Source of the DNA: Paramecium octaurelia
Lineage: Eukaryota > Ciliophora > Oligohymenophorea > Peniculida > Parameciidae
Assembly: GCA_905182995.1 (NCBI GenBank)
Contig: CAJJDP010000071.1
Location: 172,714-236,713 of the forward strand
DNA: 64,000 bases
Reading direction: 5' to 3'
Shown here: positions 51,889 to 62,305 of the stretch, one piece after another
Layout of the letters: the number at the start of each line of letters is the position of its first letter
Numbering within the stretch: position 1 is the stretch's first letter
Notes under the pieces: model-generated
Database searches by the model: none
Seen by the model: only the letters and a program-made list of their open reading frames with translations
What the model was told of the DNA's origin: nothing
Position numbers and translations under genes: made by a program

Positions 51889-52969
51889 TCAACACACTAA
51901 TTTCCTTCCTATTATCTTATCATTACTAATTGCTTTTATCAGATGATCTATAGATTAAGTTATAAGGAATACCAAATGTTCTAAAATCAGATTCCGGTCT
52001 AAGGAAATGCGTAATAATCAATCTTAGATTGGCACCATAAAAGTCCTCTTAAAATTCTCCATAAAGATGAACTTCAATGGTTTGGGGAGTGTCCAAAAAG
52101 TATGGATTATATCCAATTGATAAAACTCCACCGTATTACACATTTTCAAGGTAAGTAATACCTGCATACACACCTGGCAATAGATTTTTGGTTAGTTAAT
52201 GAATCTCCTCACTTATTTATAAATTTGCTAATACTTTCAGTAATAATTGTTACCTGTGGGTATGCCTAACATAGTTCCGCCTCTGTTTCTACCGTGAATT
52301 ATCTTGCTTGTGAATTCTATCGGATTCAATTTTATAAATGTATTCCAATACTTGGTTGCAGCATTCTCACACTCATTTACTTTATATTGATCGGCTGAAA
52401 AAATCGGTTGAGTAACCAATTTAAATGATTACCAGGGGAATGTTTCCCAGGATTCAGCAAATAGGATTGGTTTATTTTATAATAATTGATTCCAATACTC
52501 TTTATCCTTTAATTTATGATTCTTGAACAGAACTACATTGAGATTCTTTTTAAGTAATTATTCACAAAAGTCTATTCTTGGATCTATGAAAATAGAATTT
52601 TAATCAGAATCTGTAAATTCTTGCCAGTTCAAGTAGGGGAAGTGTTATTGCAACTGTAATCCGAATTCAGAATAGATGATTGGTTAAATGTGTTAGGATT
52701 CCAGAAATTACACTAAAACTATTTTATCAGATTCTTACGTGTTTCGATAGCTCCTATCTATGGCTTTAAAATGCATAAATTCTACAGCAGCAATTCTTGG
52801 GTTTCTAAGTACTTTTTGGGATTTTCTTAAACATCGTTCAAACCTAGGATTGGGATAAATAGATTAATTTACTTAAATTTAGATCTGGATTTTACTTTTT
52901 CAGTATGGAAAAGAGTAGACTATTGAAATCAAGAATGATCTCACAATTTATATAGCATTTGCTGATCAT
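51889..52969 (-). CDS. Riboflavin kinase with HAD-like N-terminal half
   Basis: Five exons (introns of 29, 26, 26 and 25 nt) sum to 324 aa. The C-terminal half is a full riboflavin kinase domain: IIHGRNRGGTMLGIPTAN (signature, GFPTAN in others), LPGVYAGIT, VLSIGYNPYF, TIEVHLYGEFQEDFYG, and THFLRPESDFRTFDHLIKAI at the end. It makes FMN from riboflavin and ATP. The N-terminal half has the layout of HAD hydrolases (PIIYSEFG, PRIDFCEQLLKKN), as in the plant FMN hydrolase/riboflavin kinase fusion. Its first motif, however, reads ILDFNSLLF, where family members have DxDGT, so phosphatase activity may be lost. The splices at GIPT and SDFRTF are proven by the restored motif. Confidence 0.88.
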
Positions 52970-53008
52970 ATATATTAAAAAAAATATACCATAAATAAAA
53001 ATATAAAA

Positions 53009-53257
53009 ATGCATTTTGGAAAACCAAGAGGTGGCTCTTCCGGATCAACTTGGGAAAAACTTAAAAAGTCTATTTACCCTACTAATAAAGCAGAAAGAGA
53101 GAAGAGGAAGAAGCAGTTTATGGATGTCGCAATTTTTGTTGCTTCTATTGTGGTTGTTAGTGTTTTTGAAAAAAGGATTCAAACTCTCCTTAAAGTTGAT
53201 AAATCAGAATTAACTTAATTCAGCAACATGTAGCAATCAATGCACGCAGCCTATTGA
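53009..53257 (+). CDS. Small single-pass membrane protein
   Basis: An 82-aa intron-less frame starting MHFGKPRGGSSGSTWEKL. A basic stretch (AEREKRKKQFM) is followed by one hydrophobic helix (DVAIFVASIVVVSVF) and a short polar tail. The layout is that of small mitochondrial membrane proteins, and the next gene is complex-I-like, but I cannot name it. It sits head-to-head with the riboflavin kinase gene, with a 39-nt gap, and 22 nt before the next ATG. Confidence 0.6.
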
Positions 53258-53279
53258 TTAATAAAAATAAATAATATAT

Positions 53280-53645
53280 ATGATTCGTAAAATTGTGACC
53301 TCTCTTAAATAATTTCGAAGAACTTATGAGGATCAAAAACTAGGTAGGCAACTTGTTGGAACAGATCAACATGGCAACCTCTACTATCAATATTATGATT
53401 AAAACGGAAAACCAACAAGAAGGATGAGTGAGAGAACAGACAAAATGGCACCTTTTGTGGATCCATTATGGGAGGAATGGATAAGACACATTAGAGACAA
53501 ACCATACACTGAGGAGGAGAGAGTGGAATTGGATAAATAATAAAGAGCATACAAAACCAAAGTCAATGAGTATGAGTAGAAGGATGCAGAAATGATGCAG
53601 CAGTTCAAGAAATCAAACAAAACTTGGAATGCTAATAAAAAATGA
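53280..53645 (+). CDS. NDUFA12/NDUFAF2-family (complex I B17.2-like) protein
   Basis: A 121-aa intron-less gene. The core GRQLVGTDQHGNLYYQYYD matches the family block (LVG.D..GN.YYE), followed by RRMSERTDKMAPFVDPLWEEWIRHIRDK (read in parts), where family members have a W...W....R. segment. NDUFA12 is an accessory subunit of mitochondrial complex I and NDUFAF2 its assembly-factor paralogue; the acidic, coiled-coil C-terminus here (YTEEERVELDKQQ) is closer to the assembly factor. The choice between them is uncertain. The basic start MIRKIVTSLKQFRRTY could serve as a mitochondrial targeting signal. Confidence 0.7.
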
Positions 53646-53794
53646 ATTATAAAATTATATTTATATTTTATTAATATCTTTAAGGTACTTATTGTATTAC
53701 AAGAGAAGGATACGGAATTCCATTAGAATTAGTTATTTATGTAGTTAGGATATTTAAAAATATAAATATGAATTATTATCATTTTCTGATATTT

Positions 53795-56700
53795 TCAGTA
53801 AAATAAAACCACATTTGAATTTGCATTAGTTTGAGTTGCATTCAAATTTTCAAAAGCCTTTTGTATTTTAGTTTAGATTGACTTCAATATATTGTGAAAT
53901 AGGATAAACTGTTTTTGACATAGTAGGAATTATTATCTGATGTCCAAAATTATTTAAAAGAGTAACAATAAAGACATTAGCATTATAGAACACCAGCCTA
54001 TAATATCCTAGTAGAATAACATATCTTGATGGGTGTCATGCATAAGTATGATTAAAGTTATGAGTAGGGATAATATTAATACACAAGATTCACTTATCAA
54101 TTGTTTTCTATATTCTATCAGGGAAATGATTGGTTTATAATTAAATAGATAGAGTACTTGGATGAAACTCAAAAAGGATATAGATAAGCTTTAACAATAG
54201 GGGAAGGATGAGCAAAATGTTATCAGAAGCATAAACAATGATTTTTTAATGAGTGTAAACAGTTTATAGAAGTGAGTACAAGAAGTTGTACTTAATTTAA
54301 GACCTTCGAAGAGGGAGCCGCATCTTCGAACATATCCCTTTTATTCCAGGAAGTATGTCTGTTTGGCAAGCATTGAGTAGTAAATGAATAATAGTAAGCA
54401 GTGGATAGTTGTCAAGAGGATGGCTATATACAGGTTGATTGCAATAAAGGCATTGTTAGTAGCAGATAGTAATTTAATATCAAATAGATTGAGTAATGAG
54501 ACAAATAGAATGTCATAGGTTAATATCATATGAGTTGAAATGAAGCCTGAGAAGTATAGTTTGTTGATTACGTATTGGCAGGATTATTGAATATATAATT
54601 TTATATGCAATTAAATGAGTTTTAATTTTAATAGGATTGAATCATCATCATCTTCCTTTATTCTTACTTAAAACCGTTGCAATTATGATAATAACCATTT
54701 AGCCATAGGATACAACAGTATGACAAATACAAAAAGTAGAAATAAAAATGGGTAATTCAACAGACAATATGAGTAATATCCATCCCTCTTAATTTTATCT
54801 GGCAAGAAATTATATTATTCTAATTCTTTTTGAGTCAAAAAAGTCAGAGCCACTTATTTTGTGAAATTAGAAAAGTACTGTAATTAAGCAAATTTAAATA
54901 GGTCAAAATAGTTTTATAAATTGGATGGTAAATTTACATTAATATATTTTAAATATGAAAACATTTGGATTAGATCGATCGCATTATAAACAACTTCTAT
55001 TGTTCCAGTTATAAATGTTGCTAAACACACAAAACCAAAAATGTAAAATAGGGTCTGATTGAAGGAGATCATTATTTCATTAAATAGTTATTTCCATTAT
55101 TCAATGAATAAAATGTCAAATATTTGAAAGGTCAGAAAAGATAAAAGGATACTTTTTTTGCTATCGTTTTTATACCTCTAAACAATACTGACTTCCATTT
55201 TATCTTTAATACAATTATTCTCAAATTCGATGTTTATTTCAATAACTCTATGCTAAAAGTACTTTTCTTCTGTGATATTCTATTTAACCACAATCAAGGA
55301 TTAATTAATTTAGCAATTTAAAAATTATATAATAGGTACTATTTCAGAATCTGAATTCAAAACATAGTTTTTGAATTGAATAATAAACTATTTAGATGGT
55401 GCATTAAAATTGAACTATTATTAAGATACTTGAATTTCACCTTATATAAGAGTGTCACAATGACCATCAATACTACAATAGAAACCATCTTCAATTTGAC
55501 ATTTGGAAGAACAACCATCTCCGTTGAAATTGTTCCCATCATCACATTGTTCTTATATTGTTTTGATGTTGTCTCCACACTTTGAATAGCATTAGTTATT
55601 TTCAAAATCTGTGTAATATCCACGATTGATTTCACATAAGTGACATGATTGGAAACCCAAATTATTTATTTTACAAGATGAACAGTTATTTGGTTGATAA
55701 AAGCAGGTTCTGCATTCTACATTACATTCCTAACATTAGTGATTTGGATTTAAAAAATATCCATCCTTACATACTAAACAGAATCTATCAACTTCGCATT
55801 GTATACAATTTTCAATGCATCTTGAACATTATGATGGATATCCATTGAGATTAATGCAATAATATCCCTTTTGTATTGTGCAATTAATACAACCATATGA
55901 ATTACCATTGTCACATTCTTCTCCATGAGTCCAAACTCCATCATGACAATCTCGATAATTACAAATATCAAGTGTGTGATTCATAGGAATTGTGCAATCT
56001 ATGCATTAAGCATTAAACAATTATGATTATTTGTTGCATTAATAACATCCAAATTAATTACATTTCAAGCAGTTTATTGAGCACTAATTGCAAGTCTGAT
56101 TGAATAAATAATATCCATCTACACAACTACTGCATATCTGTTCATCTACACAAGTAATACAAGGCTATTGACATAAAATGCAATGTTGATTTTTCTGATA
56201 GTATAGACTTTAACACGTAATACACAATTCTTGACTCAGACAATTTTCACATGGATCTTAACACTTCACACAACTGTAACTGTCATTTAAATAGTATCCG
56301 TCTTGACAAGTAGAGCATTGTTAATTTTTCTGGCAAATTAGGCAATTTAGAGGACATTAAACGATGCATTATCCATTAATAAGCTAATAGTCATTTGAAA
56401 TGCAACTGAAACACAAATTTTAGTTTGAACAAGTTAAACAAGGGGATTTGCATGGAACACAAGTTATTTAATCAAGATAATATGAATTATCTACACAAGT
56501 TAGACATTGGGTTTGATTTAAACAGGTTAAACATGGAGAATCACATTGTCTACATAGACCAGAAATAGGATAAAATTATTAAGACACACATGTTATGCAA
56601 TTATATTATGAATTGCATGATTAACATGGAAATTCACATTATTTACAAAGTCCAGCATCTAAATAATAATTATTTGTAATGCAGCTCTAACAATTTGATT

Positions 56701-57018
56701 CTGATGTACAAGTTAAACAATGTTCTGGGCAATCGACACAATTTTGGTACGAATCAACAAATTATTTCTGTGAAATGCAGGTGAGACATTATGAATTATC
56801 GTCACATCCCAGGCAACCAGGATTAGTAATACAGGTTTAACTAGGTCCATAGCCATCACAATAAGGGGTTTGGTAAAAATAGCAACGACATTGATGTGAG
56901 GAACCGTGACAAATACATATATCAGTTTGGCATTCTGACCTTGTGAGAATATTTTCTATATAAGTATTAAATAATTACAAGTTAAGTAATAAGCATGAAA
57001 TATAACAATAAGAAGCAT
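53795..57018 (-). CDS. Cys-rich furin-repeat surface protein with multi-pass C-terminus
   Basis: Two exons (23-nt intron, GTAATT...ATAG near 56970) give 1066 aa. The start MLLIVIFHAYYLT is a signal peptide. About 600 residues of repeated C..C....C..C units follow (for example NCLICQKNQQCSTCQDGYYL and PCITCVDEQICSSCVDGYYL), the furin/GF-receptor-type repeat common in ciliate surface proteins. DGVWTHGEECDNG and EQCDDGNNFNGDGC are Cys-rich calcium-type modules. A beta-rich spacer precedes seven or more hydrophobic helices in the last 400 residues (for example LFYIFGFVCLATFITGTIE, CLLNYPFLFLLFVFVILLYP). It is probably a plasma-membrane protein; the ligand is unknown. The plus strand of its 3' part is also open but is antisense noise. 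Confidence 0.8.
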
Positions 57019-57060
57019 GATTGAATTGTTCAACAAAATATTTAATATTAAATTTATATT

Positions 57061-57417
57061 ATGAATGAAAGTTTAATGGTTGCATAATTGAAGCAAAGGT
57101 TCTCCTAACCTAATTAATTGCAGAGAGGATACGATGAATTGTTGGCTTATTTAAAAAGTAACGATATCTCATTTGAATTAATGCTAATGAAAATGAAATT
57201 CGAAGAGAAACTAAAGAAGAATGAATAGGCATTAAAAACATGGTACTACAATATAATTAAGAGTAGCAATTTTTTATTGTTCCTGTAACCGAACTCTCAA
57301 GAATTACACATTAGGAAATTGAATATTCTAAAGCAATTATAATATTTCAAAGAAATATCAGATGAATTATTGATCATTAAGTAACTATTTCCTTAAGTTA
57401 ATTTAATGCAAATATGA
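57061..57417 (+). CDS. Small hypothetical helical protein
   Basis: A 118-aa intron-less frame, MNESLMVAQLKQRFSQ to QVNLMQI, ending in TGA. It is helical and charged, without membrane segments or motifs. It is head-to-head with the furin-repeat gene, the two ATGs being 42 nt apart, so they must share a very small promoter region. I do not recognise it. Confidence 0.5.
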
Positions 57418-57802
57418 TTGAATGATATAGTAATGTATTATCACATCTATACACATAATTACTTTAATCAGGTGGTTTGAAATGTGATTCTGAAATCCAT
57501 TTCTATAATAAATTTCAAATGAATTATTTATATATATATAGATAATTTAGAATGCAGATTGATCCTTCGGAAGGAAATTCAGATATTCAATCAGTAATAT
57601 TGTAAAATATTATTACTTATTCTTTTTTTATTGGTATTCAATATTGATGAGAAATGTGGTAAAATGGTTGATTGAGTCTTTTTCTTAATTGTGTTATTTT
57701 GACTCTTCAATAAACATTTAGTAAATTATATAATTAATCGATATTTCTGAATCTTATTATGATATGATTAATTCAATAAAATAATTAATCACATTTACGC
57801 GA
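57418..57802. other. Intergenic stretch
   Basis: AT-rich, with a short TA run near 57530 and no supported gene or RNA. It separates two plus-strand genes. Confidence 0.6.
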
Positions 57803-60141
57803 ATGTCATCAGTTCGTCATGTGGACAAAAATATCATATTTGTGCTCAAGGACTAGTAGTAAAATAACGAAATGAAACGATAAAGTATATAATTAACAAA
57901 TATATAGTCCGCAAAATTAATAAAGAGAAACTAAAAATAATCTTGTAAATAAGTGGATGCAAAGCTTCTCATTCGTATCACCTTTGTGAAAAAATATTTG
58001 TTTAAATACTCAGTAAATTGTCTGGTACAAAAAAAGTCAATACTTTTAGAAAATATTGAGAAGCAAAAGAATGCCATGCTCTTTGATCAAATTTCTAGTC
58101 ACTAATTTAAATAAATTACTATAACTGAAAAAGAGTTTAAGGAACATGTATTTAGTTCACTCCTTGAAAAAAAATATATTTAAGTCAAAGGAGAACTATA
58201 TAGAGAAGATTTCGAAATAGCATGGAATCTGACAGAAAAGAAACAACCATTAATAATATTGTTGGGTGGTACATCAGGTACAGGTAAAAGTACAGCAAGC
58301 AGTATTTTGGCATCAAGATTTGGGATATCTACAGTTTTAAGGTAAGAATAAGATTATTATTAAAATAGTACAGATTCTATAAGACATATTATGAGGAATT
58401 TCCTATCGAAAGATGATAATCCAGTATTATTTGCTAGTACATATGAAGCTGGTAAGACCTTGCCAGACTTAAATATTAGTGATCAAAGAAGGATTATCAA
58501 AGGCTATAAAGCATAATGCCATTTAGTTTAATAGAGATTAGAATATGTCATAGAGACTTTTAATGAAAAGATGGAGTCAATTATTATCGAGGGAGTACAT
58601 TTGACGCCAATATTCATGATGAAAATGATGAAAAAATACAAGAGAGTGTTACCGTTTGCTATTTGTATTAAGAAGGAATCAAAACATAAAGAGAGATTTG
58701 CAGTTAGATCTAAATATATGACCTTAGATTCAAGACATAATAAATATATTGAAAACTTTCAGAATATTAGATTAATACAGAAATGGTTCTTGGAAAAAGC
58801 AGATGAATTTCTAATTCCTAAGGTTGATAATGTTAATGTTGATAAAAGTATTGACACCATCCATAGAACCATAATACAATATATTAAACATTCCTGTGAA
58901 GATTTGTAAATTAATGAACTCAAGAATGCATTACCCATTTATGAAGAATTTAATAAAATTATCAGCAATGTAATCAGTGATGCTTAAAATTCTAAAGAAG
59001 TTAAGGATTATATTCATAGTAAAGTCAATAAATCAGAAATAGTTGAATAATTTATTCAATAGATGAATGAGTATTAAGTTGACACAGGCACTCCTCCCAT
59101 TCAAGAAAGTGATAAATCCAATCCTAAGGTACTCATCCAACAGTCTGTATAAAAGTTCAATGAAATCAATTCTAAAAATGAAAAAGCAGATAATTAAAAT
59201 AATTTAACCAATAAAACAGAGGTCAATTACATTGTTGATGACTAAAATGAAAAGAAGGATAATATTAATCATATCAGCGATTAAGAAGATGAAACTGAAG
59301 AACGAAGAAGAAGGAATCAAGATACAAATACTATCGAAAAGTTAAAAAAGACTAAGTCCTTAGAAACGCTTGTGACAGTTGCAAATGAAGAATAGATTTA
59401 AAAGGAACCCATCAAAGAATAGACTGTTAAAAAGAATTTGAGAGTTGTGTTCCAGGAACTAGAAAATGAAAAGGAAGAATAAGAATTCACTGAATAACGA
59501 CCTCATAAGACTAATTACAAAGGGATTCTTCAACATCTAACCAAACATAAAAGAATATTTATTAGTAAGAGTATTCCATCATCCAATCTTATTTTTATAA
59601 AGAAAATGATATCCAATTATAATAAGAATTATCAAAGTCATGATAGAATTAAGTTACTCTAAAACAATGATGGAAGTTATTGTTTATTTAAAATTAATGT
59701 ACAAAAAATTCATAGAAAAAATGCATCCAGGGAAGAATCTTCAAGTGAACCTGATGATAAGTAATTCCTTGTTATTTATTATTAGTGATTAATCTATTGC
59801 TCAATAAGGCAAATCATTCATGACTCCATCTAACTTCCCATTTAGTGAAAGAAGAGATCAGTCGGATGGAGACTCTGTAAGATTTCGAAATGATGGAATC
59901 AGTGACGAAGAAGAAATTGAAAATGATAATGATGATGTTAATTCTGTTGAAGGTACTCATATATCTAATTTTAGAAGTATCCAGTTCTGAGGAAGGAGGA
60001 GATTTAGAAAATTTGAAATCTAAAATGAATGATGATGAAGAAGACTATTTTGAACTCTAAAATATCATAGAGGAGGATGAGTTTTAAGAGGAGATAGATT
60101 AGCCAATGCATAATGATTTGATTCAATAGAAAGTTGTTTGA
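57803..60141 (+). CDS. 2-phosphoglycerate-kinase-like P-loop protein
   Basis: Four exons (introns 58342-58368, 59761-59785, 59953-59974) sum to 754 aa. Residues about 153-166 are a Walker A loop, GGTSGTGKSTASSILASRF. Then come VLSTDSIRHIMRNF (across the 27-nt intron), FASTYEAGKTL and IIEGVHLTP, all typical of archaeal and plant 2-phosphoglycerate kinase homologues. The archaeal enzyme phosphorylates 2-phosphoglycerate to 2,3-bisphosphoglycerate; the role in eukaryotes is unclear and plant homologues have been linked to inositol phosphate chemistry. An ATP-cone-like N-terminal region (about 1-140) precedes it. The C-terminal 350 residues are a long, acidic, low-complexity extension rich in Glu, Asp, Asn and Lys with no domain. 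The 27-nt intron keeps the frame if retained. Confidence 0.8.
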
Positions 60142-60297
60142 TTGTTTGAATTTTTAAATTAATTTCTCATTATCATAATTTTTATATTTCATCAGAATTT
60201 AATTTAAAAGGGGGTAGGTTTAATCTAATTTTAGCAAACAAACTTATTATAAATTGGAATTCAAGACTTTCTAAAATTGTAATAATAATAAACACAT

Positions 60298-62161
60298 ATG
60301 AATAAAACTTAAGTCGTCCCTCAACAAGACTAAAATATTGGTTTGACATTGAGCTTCAAAAACCTGAGTTACAAAGTAAATCAAGGCAAAAATAGTGAAT
60401 CGGAAGGTAGAACTATATTAAACGATATTTCCGGAATTTGTCCTCCTGGAAAAGTCACAGCTATTCTAGGAGCTTCAGGAGCAGGAAAAACTTCATTACT
60501 TAATATCTTGGCTTAGAGAATTTCCAATAAAGGCAATGTCTAAATAACAGGGGATATTTTGGCCAATGGGAACCATTATGATAGTGAAAAATTCGCTAGA
60601 TTTTCTGGCTATGTAATGTAAAATGATATCCTATTTGCCACTTTAACAGTCAAAGAAACCTTAGAATTTGTTTCAAATCTGAAATATACTAATGTAAATG
60701 AAAAACAATAAAGAGTTAATTATGCCCTCAAGACTTTGAAATTAGAAAAATGCTAAAATACTCTAGTAATTACTTGAATTTATAATAGATTGGAAATGAG
60801 TTGCTAAAAGGTATTTCTGGAGGAGAGAGGAAAAGAACTTCCATTGGAGTTGAATTAGTAAGAGATCCACAATGTATACTCTTAGATGAACCAACATCTG
60901 GATTAGATTCTTTCACTGCTTTTGTTATTATGTATAAAAACATAATTATTTAGAAATCTATTAAAAAAATTATCAGTTGTTTCCAAAAGAACTATCATTT
61001 TCACTATACATCAACCAAGTTCTGATATTTATTTGTTATTCGATCAAATATTTTTGCTTGCAAAGGGGAGATTCGTATATTAAGGGTCTAGAGATAAAAT
61101 GATTGATTATTTTTAATTAATCGGTTTTGAATGTCCGAAAAAAGCAAATCCTTTGGACTATTTCATATCACTTATACAGAGTGGTGATAATAAATAATAA
61201 GAACTTCAAAATCTATTTAAAGGATATGATAATTAAATATAGCCTTAAATTGAAGAATAATTATCCAGAATTCAACCTACGAAAATCTAAAATGAATAAT
61301 ATTAAGCTAGTTTTAAATAATAAGTAACTCAGATCTTAAAGAGAGGTATCCTAAATGTAAAAAGGGATAAAATATTGGTAAGAAGCAGAGTTGTAATGGC
61401 AGTGTTTCTTGGATTATTAGTTGGAGGTATCTTTTGGGGTGCTGCAAATGAGCCTGGATATAAGGGTACTTAAAGTACTACAGGAGGACTATTCTTTCTC
61501 GTTATGAGTAGTTTTATGACAGCACTAAATCCTGTGATAGTTCAGTTTCCATAAGAAAGAGATGTATTTTTAAGAGAAGAAAACTCAAAACTGTATTCAA
61601 CATTCGCTTACTTTGTTGGGAAGAGTTCGATAGAAATACCATTTTTAATAGTTTTCCCTATTATCTAATAATTAATATGTTATTGGATGATAGACCTAAA
61701 TGATTAAACTGGTAGCATCGTAATAATTAATATTCTTGTATGTATTTTGTTAGGATTAAGCGGGAATAGCATGGGTATTTATTATAGTAACTCAATAAGG
61801 TTTGATGGTTGGGTCTATGTTATCAGATGCTCGAAATGCCTCTGGAATAATTCCTGTGGTGCTGATGCCTCTCATTGCCTTCTCAGGATTCTATGCTAAT
61901 TAGTCATTATTTATGGATTGGATAAGCTGGCTACAATATTTAAGTCCAATGAAGTATGCTTTTGAAGCTCTAATATATAATGAATATGATACCAGAAGAG
62001 ATGAGTTTATAGGAAAGACTATACAGAGTCAAAATCCAATTGATACCTTCTCTTTAGATTTTGGATTATGGAATAGCATTTATGTTCTGATTGCATTCCC
62101 AATATTCTTTAGAATTCTATCCCTAATGTTCTTATATTTGGGAAGGTCAAGATAGTAATGA
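60298..62161 (+). CDS. ABCG (White-type) half-transporter
   Basis: Four exons (introns 60766-60788, 60932-60953, 61775-61799) sum to 597 aa, normal for an ABCG half-transporter. ATPase half: Walker [11 protein letters not shown] (about 56), Q-loop YVMQNDILF, signature [12 protein letters not shown] (about 164), Walker [14 protein letters not shown] and the H-loop in TIHQPSSD. Then six helices, including [11 protein letters not shown] and [15 protein letters not shown], and the closing [14 protein letters not shown]. Members export lipids, sterols or drugs as dimers. Without the third intron (25 nt, AAG end) the frame would be broken. The next gene is a close tandem paralogue. Confidence 0.92.
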
Positions 62162-62305
62162 ATTTAGATTGACGTGCTATAATTTTATATTATAATTCAA
62201 ATTGCATTATTATAAGATACCTGATTAAGAATTCTCATTATATTAATTTTGGTATTAAATTTTAGAATATAGGACTTCTAAAATTTAATAATAAAAATTT
62301 ATAAC

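Noticed and set aside
53768..54533. A plus-strand gene assembled from several short introns
   Set aside because: The minus strand is continuously open through the same region as the polytopic C-terminus of the furin-repeat protein, with exons summing to 1067 codons; the plus model needed odd introns.
61775..61799. A frameshift in the first ABCG gene
   Set aside because: A 25-nt intron ending in AAG restores the frame, and the tandem paralogue has an intron at the same place.
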